Shown here in pieces: positions 26,091 to 35,029 of a stretch of 37,699 nucleotides of DNA. The stretch is from Pseudomonas nabeulensis (GTDB lineage Bacteria; Pseudomonadota; Gammaproteobacteria; Pseudomonadales; Pseudomonadaceae): assembly GCF_004682045.1 (NCBI RefSeq), contig NZ_QUZT01000065.1, positions 1 to 37,699 on the forward strand, read 5' to 3'. Below the pieces are notes generated by a model. It ran no database searches, was not told the DNA's origin, and was given only the letters and a program-made list of their open reading frames with translations. Position 1 is the first letter of the stretch, and the number at the start of each line of letters is the position of its first letter. A program made the position numbers and the translations under genes.

Positions 26091-27647
26091 TTACAGTCCA
26101 GGCAAGCGCTGACGGATCTGTGCGACCACCGCGTCCAGCGTCCCGCTTTGATTGGTCTCGACACGTTTACTCAGGAGCAGCTCTTCGGCGGTCAGCGGCT
26201 CGCGGTTGGCCTGCTGTTGTTCGATAACGCTGAGTGTTGCGTCGGAAGGATCGGTTTTATCCGCCTGACGTTGCTCCAGCCAACTGGCGATAACGGCCTG
26301 TGGAGCGTTGCAATCCAGGATCAGGAACGGCGCACCGGTGGCTTCGGCAACCTTGGCGGCGGCGTCACGTTGTTCGCGTTTCAGGAACGTGGCATCGATC
26401 ACGACCGGGAAACCAGCGCGCAGCACGGTGTCGGCGATTTCATTCAGGCGGGCGTAGGTCGCGGCACTGGCTTGGGCTGCGTAAATGCCGGCCTGTGGGG
26501 TGTTTTCCACCTGTTGTTCGCCAAACAAGCGCTTGCGCTCTACGTCCGAGCGCAGGCGCACCGCGCCCAATGCCTCCACCAGGCGCATGGCCACATGGCT
26601 TTTGCCCACTGCCGAAACGCCATGGGTAATCGCCAGGAAGCGCGACGGGATGGTGCTGTAGCTTTCCGCCAGGTTGGCGTAGTTGCGGTACTGGCGCAGG
26701 GTGGTGGCGCGCTGTACCGGGCTGGCATCGCCCGGCATGCTGAACAGCGAGACCTTGGCGCGTACCAGGGCGCGGTAGGCTTTGTAGAAGTTCAGGACTT
26801 CAAGGCCTTGATAGTCGCCGGTCAATTCCAGGTATTGGCTGATGAAGCGTCGCGCCAGGGACTTGAGGCCACGGTCTTCCAGGTCCATCGCCAGGAAACC
26901 GGTGTCGGCGTACACGTCGGTAAAACGGAACGGCTCGTTGAACTCGATGCAATCGAAGATGACCACGCGGCCATCAATCAAGGTGGCGTTGCCCAGATGA
27001 ATGTCACCGTGGCATTCACGGGTGAAGCCATCCAACTTGCGTTGTGCCAGCAGTGGCTTGAGGCGCTCGAAGCTGCTTTCGGCCCAGGCTTGCAGTGCGT
27101 CCAACTGTGCCAGGTCTGCTTTGTCGCTGAGGAATGGGCGGATCTGGTCGAAGTTCTGGCGCACCGGCGCCATGACCTCGTCCGGGGTGCCGGCCGGGTG
27201 TTCCTGCGGTACTTTCGGCGCAGTGAGGTGGAAGTGCGCGATTTGCTTGGCCATTTCGTCGATGTGCGCGCTGGTCAGTTCGCCGTTGGCTTGCAAGGTG
27301 CTGAGCAGCTGGCTTTGTGGGAACTGACGCATCTTCAGCGCGTACTCGATCGCCACCCCTTCACCGCCCAGTTGTGGGGCATCTGCACTGCCGGTGATCG
27401 GTAACACTTCAAGATACAAATCTTCGGTCAGACGCTGATTGAGGCGCAGCTCTTCATTACAGAAGTGGCCGCGATCTTCCAGGGAGGTGAAGTCAAGGAA
27501 GCCGAAGTTCATCGGTTTCTTCAATTTATAGGCGTAGGGGCCAGTGAGGATGACCCAGGAAATATGGGTCTCGATGACTTGAAACGCTTCAACCGGATGG
27601 GGGTACAAAGCCGGGTTTTGCAGGGCTGCGATCAGGGACTGGCTCAC
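26091..27647 (-). CDS. Bifunctional aminoglycoside phosphotransferase-like/AAA ATP-binding protein
   Basis: The 518-aa protein has two parts. The N-terminal part (about 1-320) is APH/kinase-like, with the catalytic motif HGDIHLGN and the metal-binding aspartate in IFDCIEF. The C-terminal part (about 335-518) is a P-loop domain with GVSAVGKS as Walker A, resembling small-molecule or nucleoside kinases such as gluconate-kinase-type proteins. The start is a GTG at 27647 with AAGGAT 6 nt upstream. Such fusions are widespread in Proteobacteria and have no settled substrate. The drug-resistance wording of the family name should not be read as a resistance function. It is divergent from mrcB. Confidence 0.85.
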   Translation of the reverse strand: MSQSLIAALQNPALYPHPVEAFQVIETHISWVILTGPYAYKLKKPMNFGFLDFTSLEDRGHFCNEELRLNQRLTEDLYLEVLPITGSADAPQLGGEGVAIEYALKMRQFPQSQLLSTLQANGELTSAHIDEMAKQIAHFHLTAPKVPQEHPAGTPDEVMAPVRQNFDQIRPFLSDKADLAQLDALQAWAESSFERLKPLLAQRKLDGFTRECHGDIHLGNATLIDGRVVIFDCIEFNEPFRFTDVYADTGFLAMDLEDRGLKSLARRFISQYLELTGDYQGLEVLNFYKAYRALVRAKVSLFSMPGDASPVQRATTLRQYRNYANLAESYSTIPSRFLAITHGVSAVGKSHVAMRLVEALGAVRLRSDVERKRLFGEQQVENTPQAGIYAAQASAATYARLNEIADTVLRAGFPVVIDATFLKREQRDAAAKVAEATGAPFLILDCNAPQAVIASWLEQRQADKTDPSDATLSVIEQQQANREPLTAEELLLSKRVETNQSGTLDAVVAQIRQRLPGL

Positions 27648-27751
27648 GGGCGATCCTTCAGAGTCTGGGGGAAATCATGGCGGGCATTATGGCGGTTGAG
27701 GGCTGCCGTGCAAACCGCTGTCCGGTTCATGTTGATCCTCAATAAAGTGCG

Positions 27752-27757
27752 TATAAT
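27752..27757 (+). promoter_or_regulatory. Consensus TATAAT -10 box just before mrcB
   Basis: A perfect TATAAT ends 8 bp before the mrcB ATG, with TTGATC 14 bp upstream as a possible but too close -35. If used, transcription would start at or next to the ATG. No ribosome-binding site is seen there. Confidence 0.45.
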
Positions 27758-27765
27758 CCGCCGCC

Positions 27766-30090
27766 ATGACTCGATCCCGATCTCCCCGTTCCCGTAAAAA
27801 ACCTCCTTCCCGTGGCTTGCGTCCGTGGCTCGGCTGGGCGCTCAAGCTCGGCCTGGTGGGCCTTGTGGTACTTGCCGGCTTCGCGGTGTACCTCGACGCA
27901 GTGGTCCAGGAGAAGTTCTCCGGCAAGCGCTGGACCATTCCGGCCAAGGTGTATGCACGCCCGCTGGAACTGTTCACTGGCCAAAAGCTGAGCAAGGATG
28001 ACTTCCTCACCGAACTCGATGCCCTCGGCTATCGCCGCGAACCCGTGAGCAATGGCCCGGGCGCGGCGGCAGTCAGCGGTAATACCGTCGACCTGAACAC
28101 CCGCGGCTTCCAGTTCTATGAAGGCCTGGAGAAAGCCCAGCCGGTGCGCGTGCGCTTCTCCGGCGACTATGTGGCTGAGTTGTCGTCACTTAATGGTTCC
28201 AAGCTGCCGGTGGTGCGCCTGGAACCGCTGATGATCGGCGGCATTTACCCGAAAAACCTTGAAGATCGCATCCTGATCAAGCTCGATCAGGTGCCGCCGT
28301 ACCTGCTTGAAACCCTGGTCGCGGTAGAAGACCGGGATTTCTACAGTCACTGGGGCGTGTCGCCGAAGTCGATTGCCCGTGCCATCTGGGTCAACACCTC
28401 TGGCGGCAAGATGACCCAGGGCGGCAGTACCCTGACGCAACAATTGGTCAAGAACTTCTACCTGACCAACGAGCGCAGCCTGACCCGTAAGCTCACCGAA
28501 GCCATGATGGCGATGCTGCTGGAGATGCACTACAGCAAGCAGGAAATTCTAGAGGCCTACCTCAACGAGGTGTTTGTCGGCCAGGATGGTCAGCGCGCGG
28601 TGCACGGTTTTGGTTTGGCCAGCCAGTTCTTCTTTGGCCAGCCGCTGTCCGAGCTGAAGCTGCATCAAGTCGCTTTGCTGGTGGGCATGGTCAAGGGACC
28701 GTCCTATTACAACCCGCGTCGTAATCCTGAGCGTGCACTTGAGCGCCGCAACCTGGTGCTGGATGTGCTTGAACAGCAGGGCGTGGCCACAGCTGAGCAA
28801 GTGGCGGCGGCGAAGAAAATGCCATTGGGCGTCACCACGCGCGGCAAGCTGGCGGACAGTTCGTTCCCGGGCTTTATCGACTTGGTCAAACGCCAGTTGC
28901 GTGAAGACTACCGCGACGAAGACTTGACCGAAGAGGGGCTGCGGATCTTCACCAGCTTCGATCCAATCCTGCAGATGAAGGCCGAAGCCTCGGTCAACGA
29001 TACCTTCAAGCGCATGACGGGCCGTAAAGGCGCGGATGAAGTCGAAGCGGCCATGGTCGTGACCAACCCGGAGACCGGTGAGGTCCAGGCGCTGGTGGGC
29101 AGTCGACTGGCCAGTTTCGCCGGGTTCAACCGGGCGCTGGATGCGGTGCGGCCGATTGGTTCGTTGGTCAAGCCGGCGGTCTACCTGACGGCTTTGGAAA
29201 AACCGAGTAAATACACCCTGACCAGTTGGCTGTCCGATGATCCGCTGTCGGTGAAGGGCGCTGACGGCCAGGTGTGGACGCCACAGAACTTTGATCGCCG
29301 TTCCCATGGCACGGTGTTCCTGTACCAAGGCTTGGCACATTCCTACAACATCTCCACTTCACGCCTCGGGCTTGAAGTCGGTGTTCCGAACGTGCTGAAA
29401 ACCCTGGGACGCCTGGGCATTACCCGTGAGTTCCCAGCCTTCCCGTCGATCCTGCTGGGCGCTGGTGCCATGACGCCGATGGAAGTCGCGACCATGTACC
29501 AGACCCTGGCCAACGGTGGTTTCAACACGCCGATGCGCGGGATTCGCAGCGTGTTGACCGCCGAAGGGGAGCCGCTCAAGCGCTACCCGTTCCAGATTCA
29601 GCAGCGTTTCGACGCGGGCTCCATCTACCTGATCCAGAACGCCATGCAGCGTGTTATGCGTGAGGGCACTGGCGCCTCGGTCTATCGGACCTTGCCGTCG
29701 AACCTGACGTTGGCGGGCAAGACCGGTACCAGTAACGACTCGCGTGACAGCTGGTTCGCAGGCTTCGGCCAGGATGTGCTGGCGGTGGTGTGGATGGGCC
29801 GTGATGACAACGGCAAGACCCCGTTTACCGGTGCGACCGGTGCGCTGCAGGTGTGGACCAGCTTTATGCGCAAGGCCGACCCGCTGCCGCTGAACATGCC
29901 GCAGCCGGACAATATCGTGCAGGCCTGGATTGATCCGCATACCGGGCAGGGCTCCGATGCCAACTGTCCGGGCGCCGTACAGATGCCGTATATTCGCGGC
30001 AGCGAACCGCCAGCCGGCGCCGCGTGCGGGGGCAGTGCCCCGGCTGACGCGGAGTCGGTGATGGATTGGGTCAAGGGCTGGATGAACTAA
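27766..30090 (+). CDS. mrcB: Penicillin-binding protein 1B
   Basis: The 774-aa class A PBP polymerises and crosslinks peptidoglycan in the periplasm. A short basic cytoplasmic tail and one membrane helix (about 22-45) lead into the UB2H-type region (about 60-150). The glycosyltransferase domain has the catalytic Glu188 in VAVEDRDFYSHWG and the motifs GGSTLTQQLVKNFYL and EAYLNEVFVG. The transpeptidase has SLVK (Ser466), SYN (526-528) and KTG (652-654). The C-terminus lacks a long extension. No ribosome-binding site precedes the ATG. The gene is followed after 16 bp by a lipoprotein gene that probably encodes its activator. Confidence 0.96.
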   Translation: MTRSRSPRSRKKPPSRGLRPWLGWALKLGLVGLVVLAGFAVYLDAVVQEKFSGKRWTIPAKVYARPLELFTGQKLSKDDFLTELDALGYRREPVSNGPGAAAVSGNTVDLNTRGFQFYEGLEKAQPVRVRFSGDYVAELSSLNGSKLPVVRLEPLMIGGIYPKNLEDRILIKLDQVPPYLLETLVAVEDRDFYSHWGVSPKSIARAIWVNTSGGKMTQGGSTLTQQLVKNFYLTNERSLTRKLTEAMMAMLLEMHYSKQEILEAYLNEVFVGQDGQRAVHGFGLASQFFFGQPLSELKLHQVALLVGMVKGPSYYNPRRNPERALERRNLVLDVLEQQGVATAEQVAAAKKMPLGVTTRGKLADSSFPGFIDLVKRQLREDYRDEDLTEEGLRIFTSFDPILQMKAEASVNDTFKRMTGRKGADEVEAAMVVTNPETGEVQALVGSRLASFAGFNRALDAVRPIGSLVKPAVYLTALEKPSKYTLTSWLSDDPLSVKGADGQVWTPQNFDRRSHGTVFLYQGLAHSYNISTSRLGLEVGVPNVLKTLGRLGITREFPAFPSILLGAGAMTPMEVATMYQTLANGGFNTPMRGIRSVLTAEGEPLKRYPFQIQQRFDAGSIYLIQNAMQRVMREGTGASVYRTLPSNLTLAGKTGTSNDSRDSWFAGFGQDVLAVVWMGRDDNGKTPFTGATGALQVWTSFMRKADPLPLNMPQPDNIVQAWIDPHTGQGSDANCPGAVQMPYIRGSEPPAGAACGGSAPADAESVMDWVKGWMN

Positions 30091-30106
30091 GCAAAGAGGG
30101 TTTCAC

Positions 30107-30841
30107 GTGAACAAGTGGTTGTTTCCAGCTATTACAGCTCTGGCTTTGCTCAATGGTTGCGCCAGCGTGCAGCGCGGCTCGATTCCGGTGGTGGATTCGA
30201 GCACTGCCGTCTCCAATAATGACCGTATCTCGGCCAATGGCGGATTCCGCCAGACCGTGACCAATCGTCCGGCCCAGGCCAAGCCTCAAGCTGTGCCGCA
30301 GGATTCGGGTGTGGTGGTGATGGTGCCGGGTGGTGGTGCGGCGACCGCGGCGCCTATCAGCGCGGAACCGTGGACGCCTGGGCCAAGCACCTCGGGTCCG
30401 ATCGACGCCACGCCGATTCAAACGGCGCCGATCAACCAGAGCACCTACACCCTGCCGTCGACGCCGAGTGGTATTCCTTCGTCGTCCAATTCCGGTGGCC
30501 TGTCGGCTGACGAGCAATTGGACGGTCCGGTACTGGCTCTGTTGACCACCGCCCAGCAACAGCAGGCGGGGGGCGATTTGAATGGCGCATCGTCGAGCCT
30601 TGAGCGCGCCCAGCGCGTTGCACCTCGCGAGCCGCAAGTGCTGTATCGCCTGGCACAGGTGCGTATGGCCCAGGGCGATGCCCCACAAGCAGAGCAGTTC
30701 GCCCGTCGCGGCCTGACCCTGGCCAACGGCCGCCCTGACCTGCAAGCCAACCTGTGGGCCTTGATCGGTGATGCACGTGCCGCGCAAGGCGATGCCGCTG
30801 GTGCCGCTCAAGCGCGGCAAAAAGGCAAGGTCACTTACTGA
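30107..30841 (+). CDS. lpoP: Outer-membrane TPR lipoprotein, probable PBP1B activator LpoP
   Basis: The 244-aa protein starts with a GTG (AGAGGG ahead) and has a lipoprotein signal peptide with lipobox LLNGC (Cys18). A low-complexity Pro/Ser/Thr linker (about 60-135) is followed by a tetratricopeptide-like helical domain (about 140-240; TTAQQQQAGGDLNGASSSL and LAQVRMAQGDAPQAEQF). A TPR lipoprotein called LpoP activates PBP1b in P. aeruginosa, and placement directly after mrcB supports the same role here. The match is by architecture and context. The stop overlaps the yqcC start by 1 bp. Confidence 0.78.
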   Translation: MNKWLFPAITALALLNGCASVQRGSIPVVDSSTAVSNNDRISANGGFRQTVTNRPAQAKPQAVPQDSGVVVMVPGGGAATAAPISAEPWTPGPSTSGPIDATPIQTAPINQSTYTLPSTPSGIPSSSNSGGLSADEQLDGPVLALLTTAQQQQAGGDLNGASSSLERAQRVAPREPQVLYRLAQVRMAQGDAPQAEQFARRGLTLANGRPDLQANLWALIGDARAAQGDAAGAAQARQKGKVTY

Positions 30842-31170
30842 TGGATGCCCGCTTTCCCGCGATTGCCGAACAGTTGTTGCTGATCGAGCGTGAACTGCGT
30901 GTGCAGGGCTGGTGGGACGAGGTGTCCCCCAGTGCCGAAGCGCTCAGCAGCGTCGAGCCCTTTTCGGTGGATACTTTGGATTTCCATCAATGGCTGCAAT
31001 GGATCTTCCTGGTGCGCATGAAGCAGATTCTTGAGCAGGATCTGCCGCTCCCGAATGCGTCAGGAATCATGGAAATGGCCGAGATGGTCTATGCCGACCG
31101 CCCGCAAGAGAGCCTCGGCTTGCGTAACGCGCTGAAAAAGTTCGACCAATTGATCGTCGACGCTCGTTAA
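30841..31170 (+). CDS. YqcC family protein
   Basis: The 109-aa cytoplasmic protein belongs to the YqcC (DUF446) family, shown by the LLLIERELRVQGWWDE start and the PFSVDTLDFHQWLQWIFLVRMKQIL core. E. coli yqcC lies next to the tRNA pseudouridine synthase gene truC, but no function is known. It is coupled to the lipoprotein gene by TGATG and closes the mrcB operon. Confidence 0.88.
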   Translation: MDARFPAIAEQLLLIERELRVQGWWDEVSPSAEALSSVEPFSVDTLDFHQWLQWIFLVRMKQILEQDLPLPNASGIMEMAEMVYADRPQESLGLRNALKKFDQLIVDAR

Positions 31171-31176
31171 TTGCCT

Positions 31177-31199
31177 GACTGCCGGTTTTTCCGGCAGTC
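31177..31199 (+). terminator. Terminator after yqcC
   Basis: GACTGCCGG and CCGGCAGTC make a perfect 9-bp stem with a five-T loop, 7 bp after the stop codon. Only TTGCGCATATTT follows, so the tail is weak, but the position fits the end of the mrcB-lpoP-yqcC operon. Confidence 0.7.
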
Positions 31200-31307
31200 T
31201 TGCGCATATTTCTACCGCTTGACGACATTCAGGCGAGTTTTATCCCTCCTCAAAGCCCTTTCTTCTACGTTCTCATGCGCTTAGATGGAAAAAAGCGCAA
31301 TTATTGC

Positions 31308-31336
31308 TTGACTTGAAGGGCCTGAAACAGAAGAAT
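31308..31336 (+). promoter_or_regulatory. Candidate ilvI promoter
   Basis: TTGACT (31308-31313) and AAGAAT (31331-31336) are 17 bp apart, predicting a start near 31343 and a leader of about 260 nt before ilvI. Confidence 0.5.
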
Positions 31337-31386
31337 CCAAAGTCCGCTGTATCGGGACTGCCAGAAGCAGGCCCGCTCAGCAGATC

Positions 31387-31503
31387 ATGAGGCGCACATC
31401 CGCGCCGACCTGTTACACCCGCAACGCGTTACCTCGCGCTGGGTGGGAGAAGCCCGCAACACTTGGGACGATCCCAATACTTGCTCAGTCAGTGCTGACG
31501 TAG
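31387..31503 (+). promoter_or_regulatory. Possible leader peptide ORF upstream of ilvI
   Basis: An ATG at 31387 opens a 38-codon frame whose last part reads TLGTIPILAQSVLT, with six Leu/Ile/Val codons among the last 13. Hairpins TTGGGA/TCCCAA (31463-31477) and GTCAG/CTGAC (31488-31499) overlap these codons, and CCGTC/GACGG (31554-31574) follows. This resembles an attenuation leader. There is no good ribosome-binding site and no clear T-run terminator, so this is a candidate only. I see no other gene in the 431-bp interval from 31171 to 31601. Confidence 0.35.
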
Positions 31504-31601
31504 TCGGCGACCACCGTCGCTCATGCTCTGTTGAGAAGTAAACCTATTAAGACCCGTCGGTTTTCAACGGACGGTATTCTGGCGTTTTAGAGGTGAACAA
31601 C

Positions 31602-33326
31602 GTGGAGCTTTTATCTGGCGGTGAGATGCTCGTCCGCTTTTTGCGTGACGAAGGCGTCGACTATATCTACGGGTACCCAGGTGGTGCTCTGCTGCATGTC
31701 TACGACGCACTGTTCAAGGAACCGGCTGTTAACCACATCCTGGTTCGCCACGAACAAGCTGCAACCCATATGGCTGACGGTTACGCCCGTGCCACCGGTA
31801 AAGCCGGCGTGGTACTGGTAACGTCAGGGCCAGGCGCAACGAATGCCATTACCGGCATCGCGACTGCCTATATGGACTCCATCCCGATGGTGATCATTTC
31901 TGGCCAGGTACCAAGCACCTTGGTCGGTACCGATGCATTCCAGGAAACCGACATGATCGGTATCTCCCGGCCGATCGTGAAACACAGCTTCATGATCAAG
32001 CATGCTTCGGAAATCCCGGAAGTCATGAAAAAGGCCTTCTACCTCGCACAGTCCGGTCGCCCGGGCCCTGTCGTGGTCGATATCCCGAAAGACATGACCA
32101 ACCCGGCCGAAAAATTCGAATACGTCTTCCCGAAGAAAGCCAAGCTGCGTTCCTACAGCCCGGCCGTACGTGGGCACTCGGGACAAATCCGCAAGGCCGC
32201 CGAAATGCTGCTGGCGGCCAAGCGCCCTGTGTTGTACTCGGGTGGCGGCGTAATCCTGGGCGGCGGTTCTGCACCACTGACCGAATTGGCCAAGCTGCTC
32301 AACCTGCCGGTGACCAACACCCTGATGGGCCTCGGCGCATTCCCGGGTTCGGACAGTCAGTTCGTCGGCATGCTCGGCATGCACGGCAGCTACACCGCCA
32401 ACCTGACCATGCACCACGCTGATGTGATCCTAGCGGTGGGCGCGCGTTTCGATGACCGCGTGATCAACGGCGCGAGCAAGTTCTGCCCGAATGCCAAGAT
32501 CATCCATATCGACATCGACCCGGCGTCCATCTCCAAGACCATCAAGGCCGATGTGCCAATCGTGGGTCCGGTTGAAAGCGTGTTGACCGAAATGGTCGCT
32601 GCGCTCAAGGACATCGGCGAAACGCCGAACAAGGAGTCCGTTGCCAGCTGGTGGAAGCAGATCGACGAGTGGCGCGGTGATCGCGGCCTGTTCCCTTACG
32701 ACAAGGGCGACGGCAGCATCATCAAGCCTCAAACCGTGATCGAGACCCTGTGTGAAGTGACCAAGGGCGACGCCTTTGTAACCTCCGACGTGGGCCAGCA
32801 CCAGATGTTCGCCGCGCAGTACTACAAGTTCGACAAGCCTAACCGCTGGATCAACTCCGGCGGCCTGGGCACGATGGGCTTTGGTTTCCCTGCGGCCATG
32901 GGCGTGAAACTGAGCTTCCCGGACACCGACGTCGCGTGCGTCACCGGTGAGGGCAGCATCCAGATGAACATCCAGGAACTGTCGACGTGCCTGCAGTACG
33001 GTCTTCCGGTGAAGATCGTCTGCTTGAACAACGGCGTACTGGGCATGGTTCGCCAGTGGCAGGACATGAGCTACAACAGCCGTCACTCCCATTCCTACAT
33101 GGAGTCGCTGCCAGATTTCGTCAAATTGGTTGAAGCCTATGGCCACGTCGGCATTCGCATCACCGATCTGAAAGATCTGAAGCCGAAGATGGAAGAGGCG
33201 TTCGCCATGAAGGATCGCCTGGTGTTCATCGATATTCAGGTGGATACCAGCGAGCACGTCTACCCGATGCAGATCAAAGACGGCTCTATGCGCGACATGT
33301 GGCTGAACAAGACGGAGCGTACCTAA
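31602..33326 (+). CDS. ilvI: Acetolactate synthase large subunit
   Basis: The 574-aa enzyme uses thiamine diphosphate and FAD to make acetolactate or acetohydroxybutyrate, the first common step of valine, leucine and isoleucine synthesis. The N-terminal GYPGGALLHVYDAL segment and the catalytic glutamate in VRHEQAATHMADGYAR are present, and the ThDP-binding motif is GEGSIQMNIQELST. I prefer the GTG at 31602 (giving MELLSGGEML), because AGAGG lies 8 nt upstream. The GTG at 31593 overlaps that site. Large and small subunits are separated by 2 bp. Confidence 0.97.
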   Translation: MELLSGGEMLVRFLRDEGVDYIYGYPGGALLHVYDALFKEPAVNHILVRHEQAATHMADGYARATGKAGVVLVTSGPGATNAITGIATAYMDSIPMVIISGQVPSTLVGTDAFQETDMIGISRPIVKHSFMIKHASEIPEVMKKAFYLAQSGRPGPVVVDIPKDMTNPAEKFEYVFPKKAKLRSYSPAVRGHSGQIRKAAEMLLAAKRPVLYSGGGVILGGGSAPLTELAKLLNLPVTNTLMGLGAFPGSDSQFVGMLGMHGSYTANLTMHHADVILAVGARFDDRVINGASKFCPNAKIIHIDIDPASISKTIKADVPIVGPVESVLTEMVAALKDIGETPNKESVASWWKQIDEWRGDRGLFPYDKGDGSIIKPQTVIETLCEVTKGDAFVTSDVGQHQMFAAQYYKFDKPNRWINSGGLGTMGFGFPAAMGVKLSFPDTDVACVTGEGSIQMNIQELSTCLQYGLPVKIVCLNNGVLGMVRQWQDMSYNSRHSHSYMESLPDFVKLVEAYGHVGIRITDLKDLKPKMEEAFAMKDRLVFIDIQVDTSEHVYPMQIKDGSMRDMWLNKTERT

Positions 33327-33328
33327 TC

Positions 33329-33820
33329 ATGCGGCACATTATCTCCCTGCTTCTGGAGAACGAACCCGGCGCTCTGTCTCGTGTTGTCGGCCTGTTTTCG
33401 CAACGTAACTACAACATCGAAAGCCTGACCGTGGCCCCGACCGAAGACCCGACCCTGTCGCGCCTGACGTTGACCACTGTCGGTCACGATGAAGTGATCG
33501 AGCAGATCACCAAGAACCTCAACAAGCTGATCGAAGTGGTCAAGCTGGTCGACTTGTCGGAAAGTGCCCACATCGAGCGCGAGCTGATGCTGGTCAAGGT
33601 CAAGGCCACGGGTGCCCAACGTGCCGAAATCAAACGCACTACCGATATTTATCGCGGGCAGATCGTCGATGTGAGCGCCAGCGTTTATACCGTTCAACTG
33701 ACCGGTACAAGCGACAAGCTGGACAGCTTCATCCAGTCGATCGGGACGGCCTCGATTCTGGAAACGGTACGCAGTGGTGTCACCGGGATTGCCCGTGGCG
33801 ACAAAGTACTCAGCATCTAA
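33329..33820 (+). CDS. ilvH: Acetolactate synthase small (regulatory) subunit
   Basis: The 163-aa protein binds valine through its N-terminal ACT domain (MRHIISLLLENEPGALSRV) and adjusts the large subunit's activity. The NIESLTVAPTEDPTLSRLT segment and the C-terminal half with RGQIVDVSASVYTVQLTG are typical of IlvH. The start at 33329 was chosen because the 30 bp upstream in the same frame overlap the end of ilvI and do not match the family. Confidence 0.96.
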   Translation: MRHIISLLLENEPGALSRVVGLFSQRNYNIESLTVAPTEDPTLSRLTLTTVGHDEVIEQITKNLNKLIEVVKLVDLSESAHIERELMLVKVKATGAQRAEIKRTTDIYRGQIVDVSASVYTVQLTGTSDKLDSFIQSIGTASILETVRSGVTGIARGDKVLSI

Positions 33821-33867
33821 CTCAAATTAGCGAATGGCCTTACGGCCTGGATATATAGAGGAACCTC

Positions 33868-34884
33868 ATGAAAGTTTATTACGATAAAGATTGTGACCTG
33901 TCGATCATCCAGGGCAAGAAAGTCGCCATCATCGGCTACGGCTCCCAGGGTCACGCACAAGCTTGCAACCTGAAAGACTCCGGCGTTGACGTCACCGTTG
34001 GCCTGCGTAAAGGTTCGGCTACCGTTGCCAAGGCTGAAGCCCACGGCCTGAAAGTGACTGACGTTGCTTCCGCCGTTGCGGCTGCCGACCTGGTCATGAT
34101 CCTGACCCCGGACGAGTTCCAGTCCGCGCTGTACAAGAACGAAATCGAGCCGAACATCAAGAAAGGCGCCACCCTGGCCTTCTCCCATGGCTTCGCGATT
34201 CACTACAACCAGGTTGTGCCGCGCGCTGACCTCGACGTGATCATGATCGCGCCGAAGGCTCCAGGCCACACCGTACGTTCCGAATTCGTTCGTGGCGGCG
34301 GTATCCCTGACCTGATCGCGATCTACCAGGACGCTTCGGGCAACGCCAAGAACGTTGCACTGTCCTACGCTGCTGGCGTGGGTGGCGGTCGTACCGGCAT
34401 CATCGAAACCACCTTCAAGGACGAGACCGAGACCGACCTGTTCGGCGAACAAGCTGTTCTGTGCGGCGGTACCGTTGAACTGGTTAAAGCCGGTTTCGAA
34501 ACCCTGGTTGAAGCTGGCTATGCGCCAGAAATGGCCTACTTCGAATGCCTGCACGAACTGAAGCTGATCGTTGACCTCATGTACGAAGGCGGTATCGCCA
34601 ACATGAACTACTCGATCTCCAACAACGCCGAATACGGCGAGTACGTGACTGGCCCGGAAGTAATCAACGCCGAGTCCCGTCAAGCCATGCGCAACGCCCT
34701 GAAACGTATTCAGGACGGCGAGTACGCCAAAATGTTCATCAGCGAAGGCGCTACCGGCTACCCTTCGATGACCGCCAAGCGTCGTAACAACGCCGCTCAC
34801 GGTATCGAAGTGATCGGCGAGGAGCTGCGCTCCATGATGCCGTGGATCGGTGCCAACAAGATCGTCGACAAAGCCAAAAACTAA
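33868..34884 (+). CDS. ilvC: Ketol-acid reductoisomerase (NADP+)
   Basis: The 338-aa class I (short form) enzyme converts acetolactate to dihydroxy-isovalerate using NADPH and Mg2+. The Rossmann motif is GYGSQGHAQACNLKDSGVDV. The acidic metal-binding residues lie in the conserved C-terminal region, in the GGRTGIIETTFKDETETDLF and EGGIANMNYSISNNAEYGE segments. It has a clear ribosome-binding site (AGAGGAAC). A good terminator follows. Confidence 0.97.
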   Translation: MKVYYDKDCDLSIIQGKKVAIIGYGSQGHAQACNLKDSGVDVTVGLRKGSATVAKAEAHGLKVTDVASAVAAADLVMILTPDEFQSALYKNEIEPNIKKGATLAFSHGFAIHYNQVVPRADLDVIMIAPKAPGHTVRSEFVRGGGIPDLIAIYQDASGNAKNVALSYAAGVGGGRTGIIETTFKDETETDLFGEQAVLCGGTVELVKAGFETLVEAGYAPEMAYFECLHELKLIVDLMYEGGIANMNYSISNNAEYGEYVTGPEVINAESRQAMRNALKRIQDGEYAKMFISEGATGYPSMTAKRRNNAAHGIEVIGEELRSMMPWIGANKIVDKAKN

Positions 34885-34903
34885 GTCGTACGCTTCAAGG
34901 AAA

Positions 34904-34926
34904 AACGCGGCTTAGGCCGCGTTTTT
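34904..34926 (+). terminator. Intrinsic terminator after ilvC
   Basis: AACGCGGC and GCCGCGTT form an 8-bp stem with a TTAG loop, followed by a run of T residues on the plus strand. It closes the ilvIHC operon. Confidence 0.92.
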
Positions 34927-35029
34927 TCGTTTGGGGGGCGGGTTCTGGTATAAAGCTGCATCGTTTGCGGGCGAACACTCGCCGCAAGTACCTGTCGAAT
35001 TTTTTTCACACCGTTGCAAGGTAAAGTCC

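Noticed and set aside
26091..27647. Antibiotic-resistance gene reading of the APH domain
   Set aside because: The fused architecture is a common housekeeping-type chromosomal family and no resistance context is present.
31275..31316. 13-codon frame (MRLDGKKRNYCLT) as an ilvI leader peptide
   Set aside because: It has only two Leu codons and lies mostly upstream of, or on, the predicted promoter.
31343..31601. T-box or known metabolite riboswitch in the ilvI leader
   Set aside because: No T-box core sequence or other class I can recognise.
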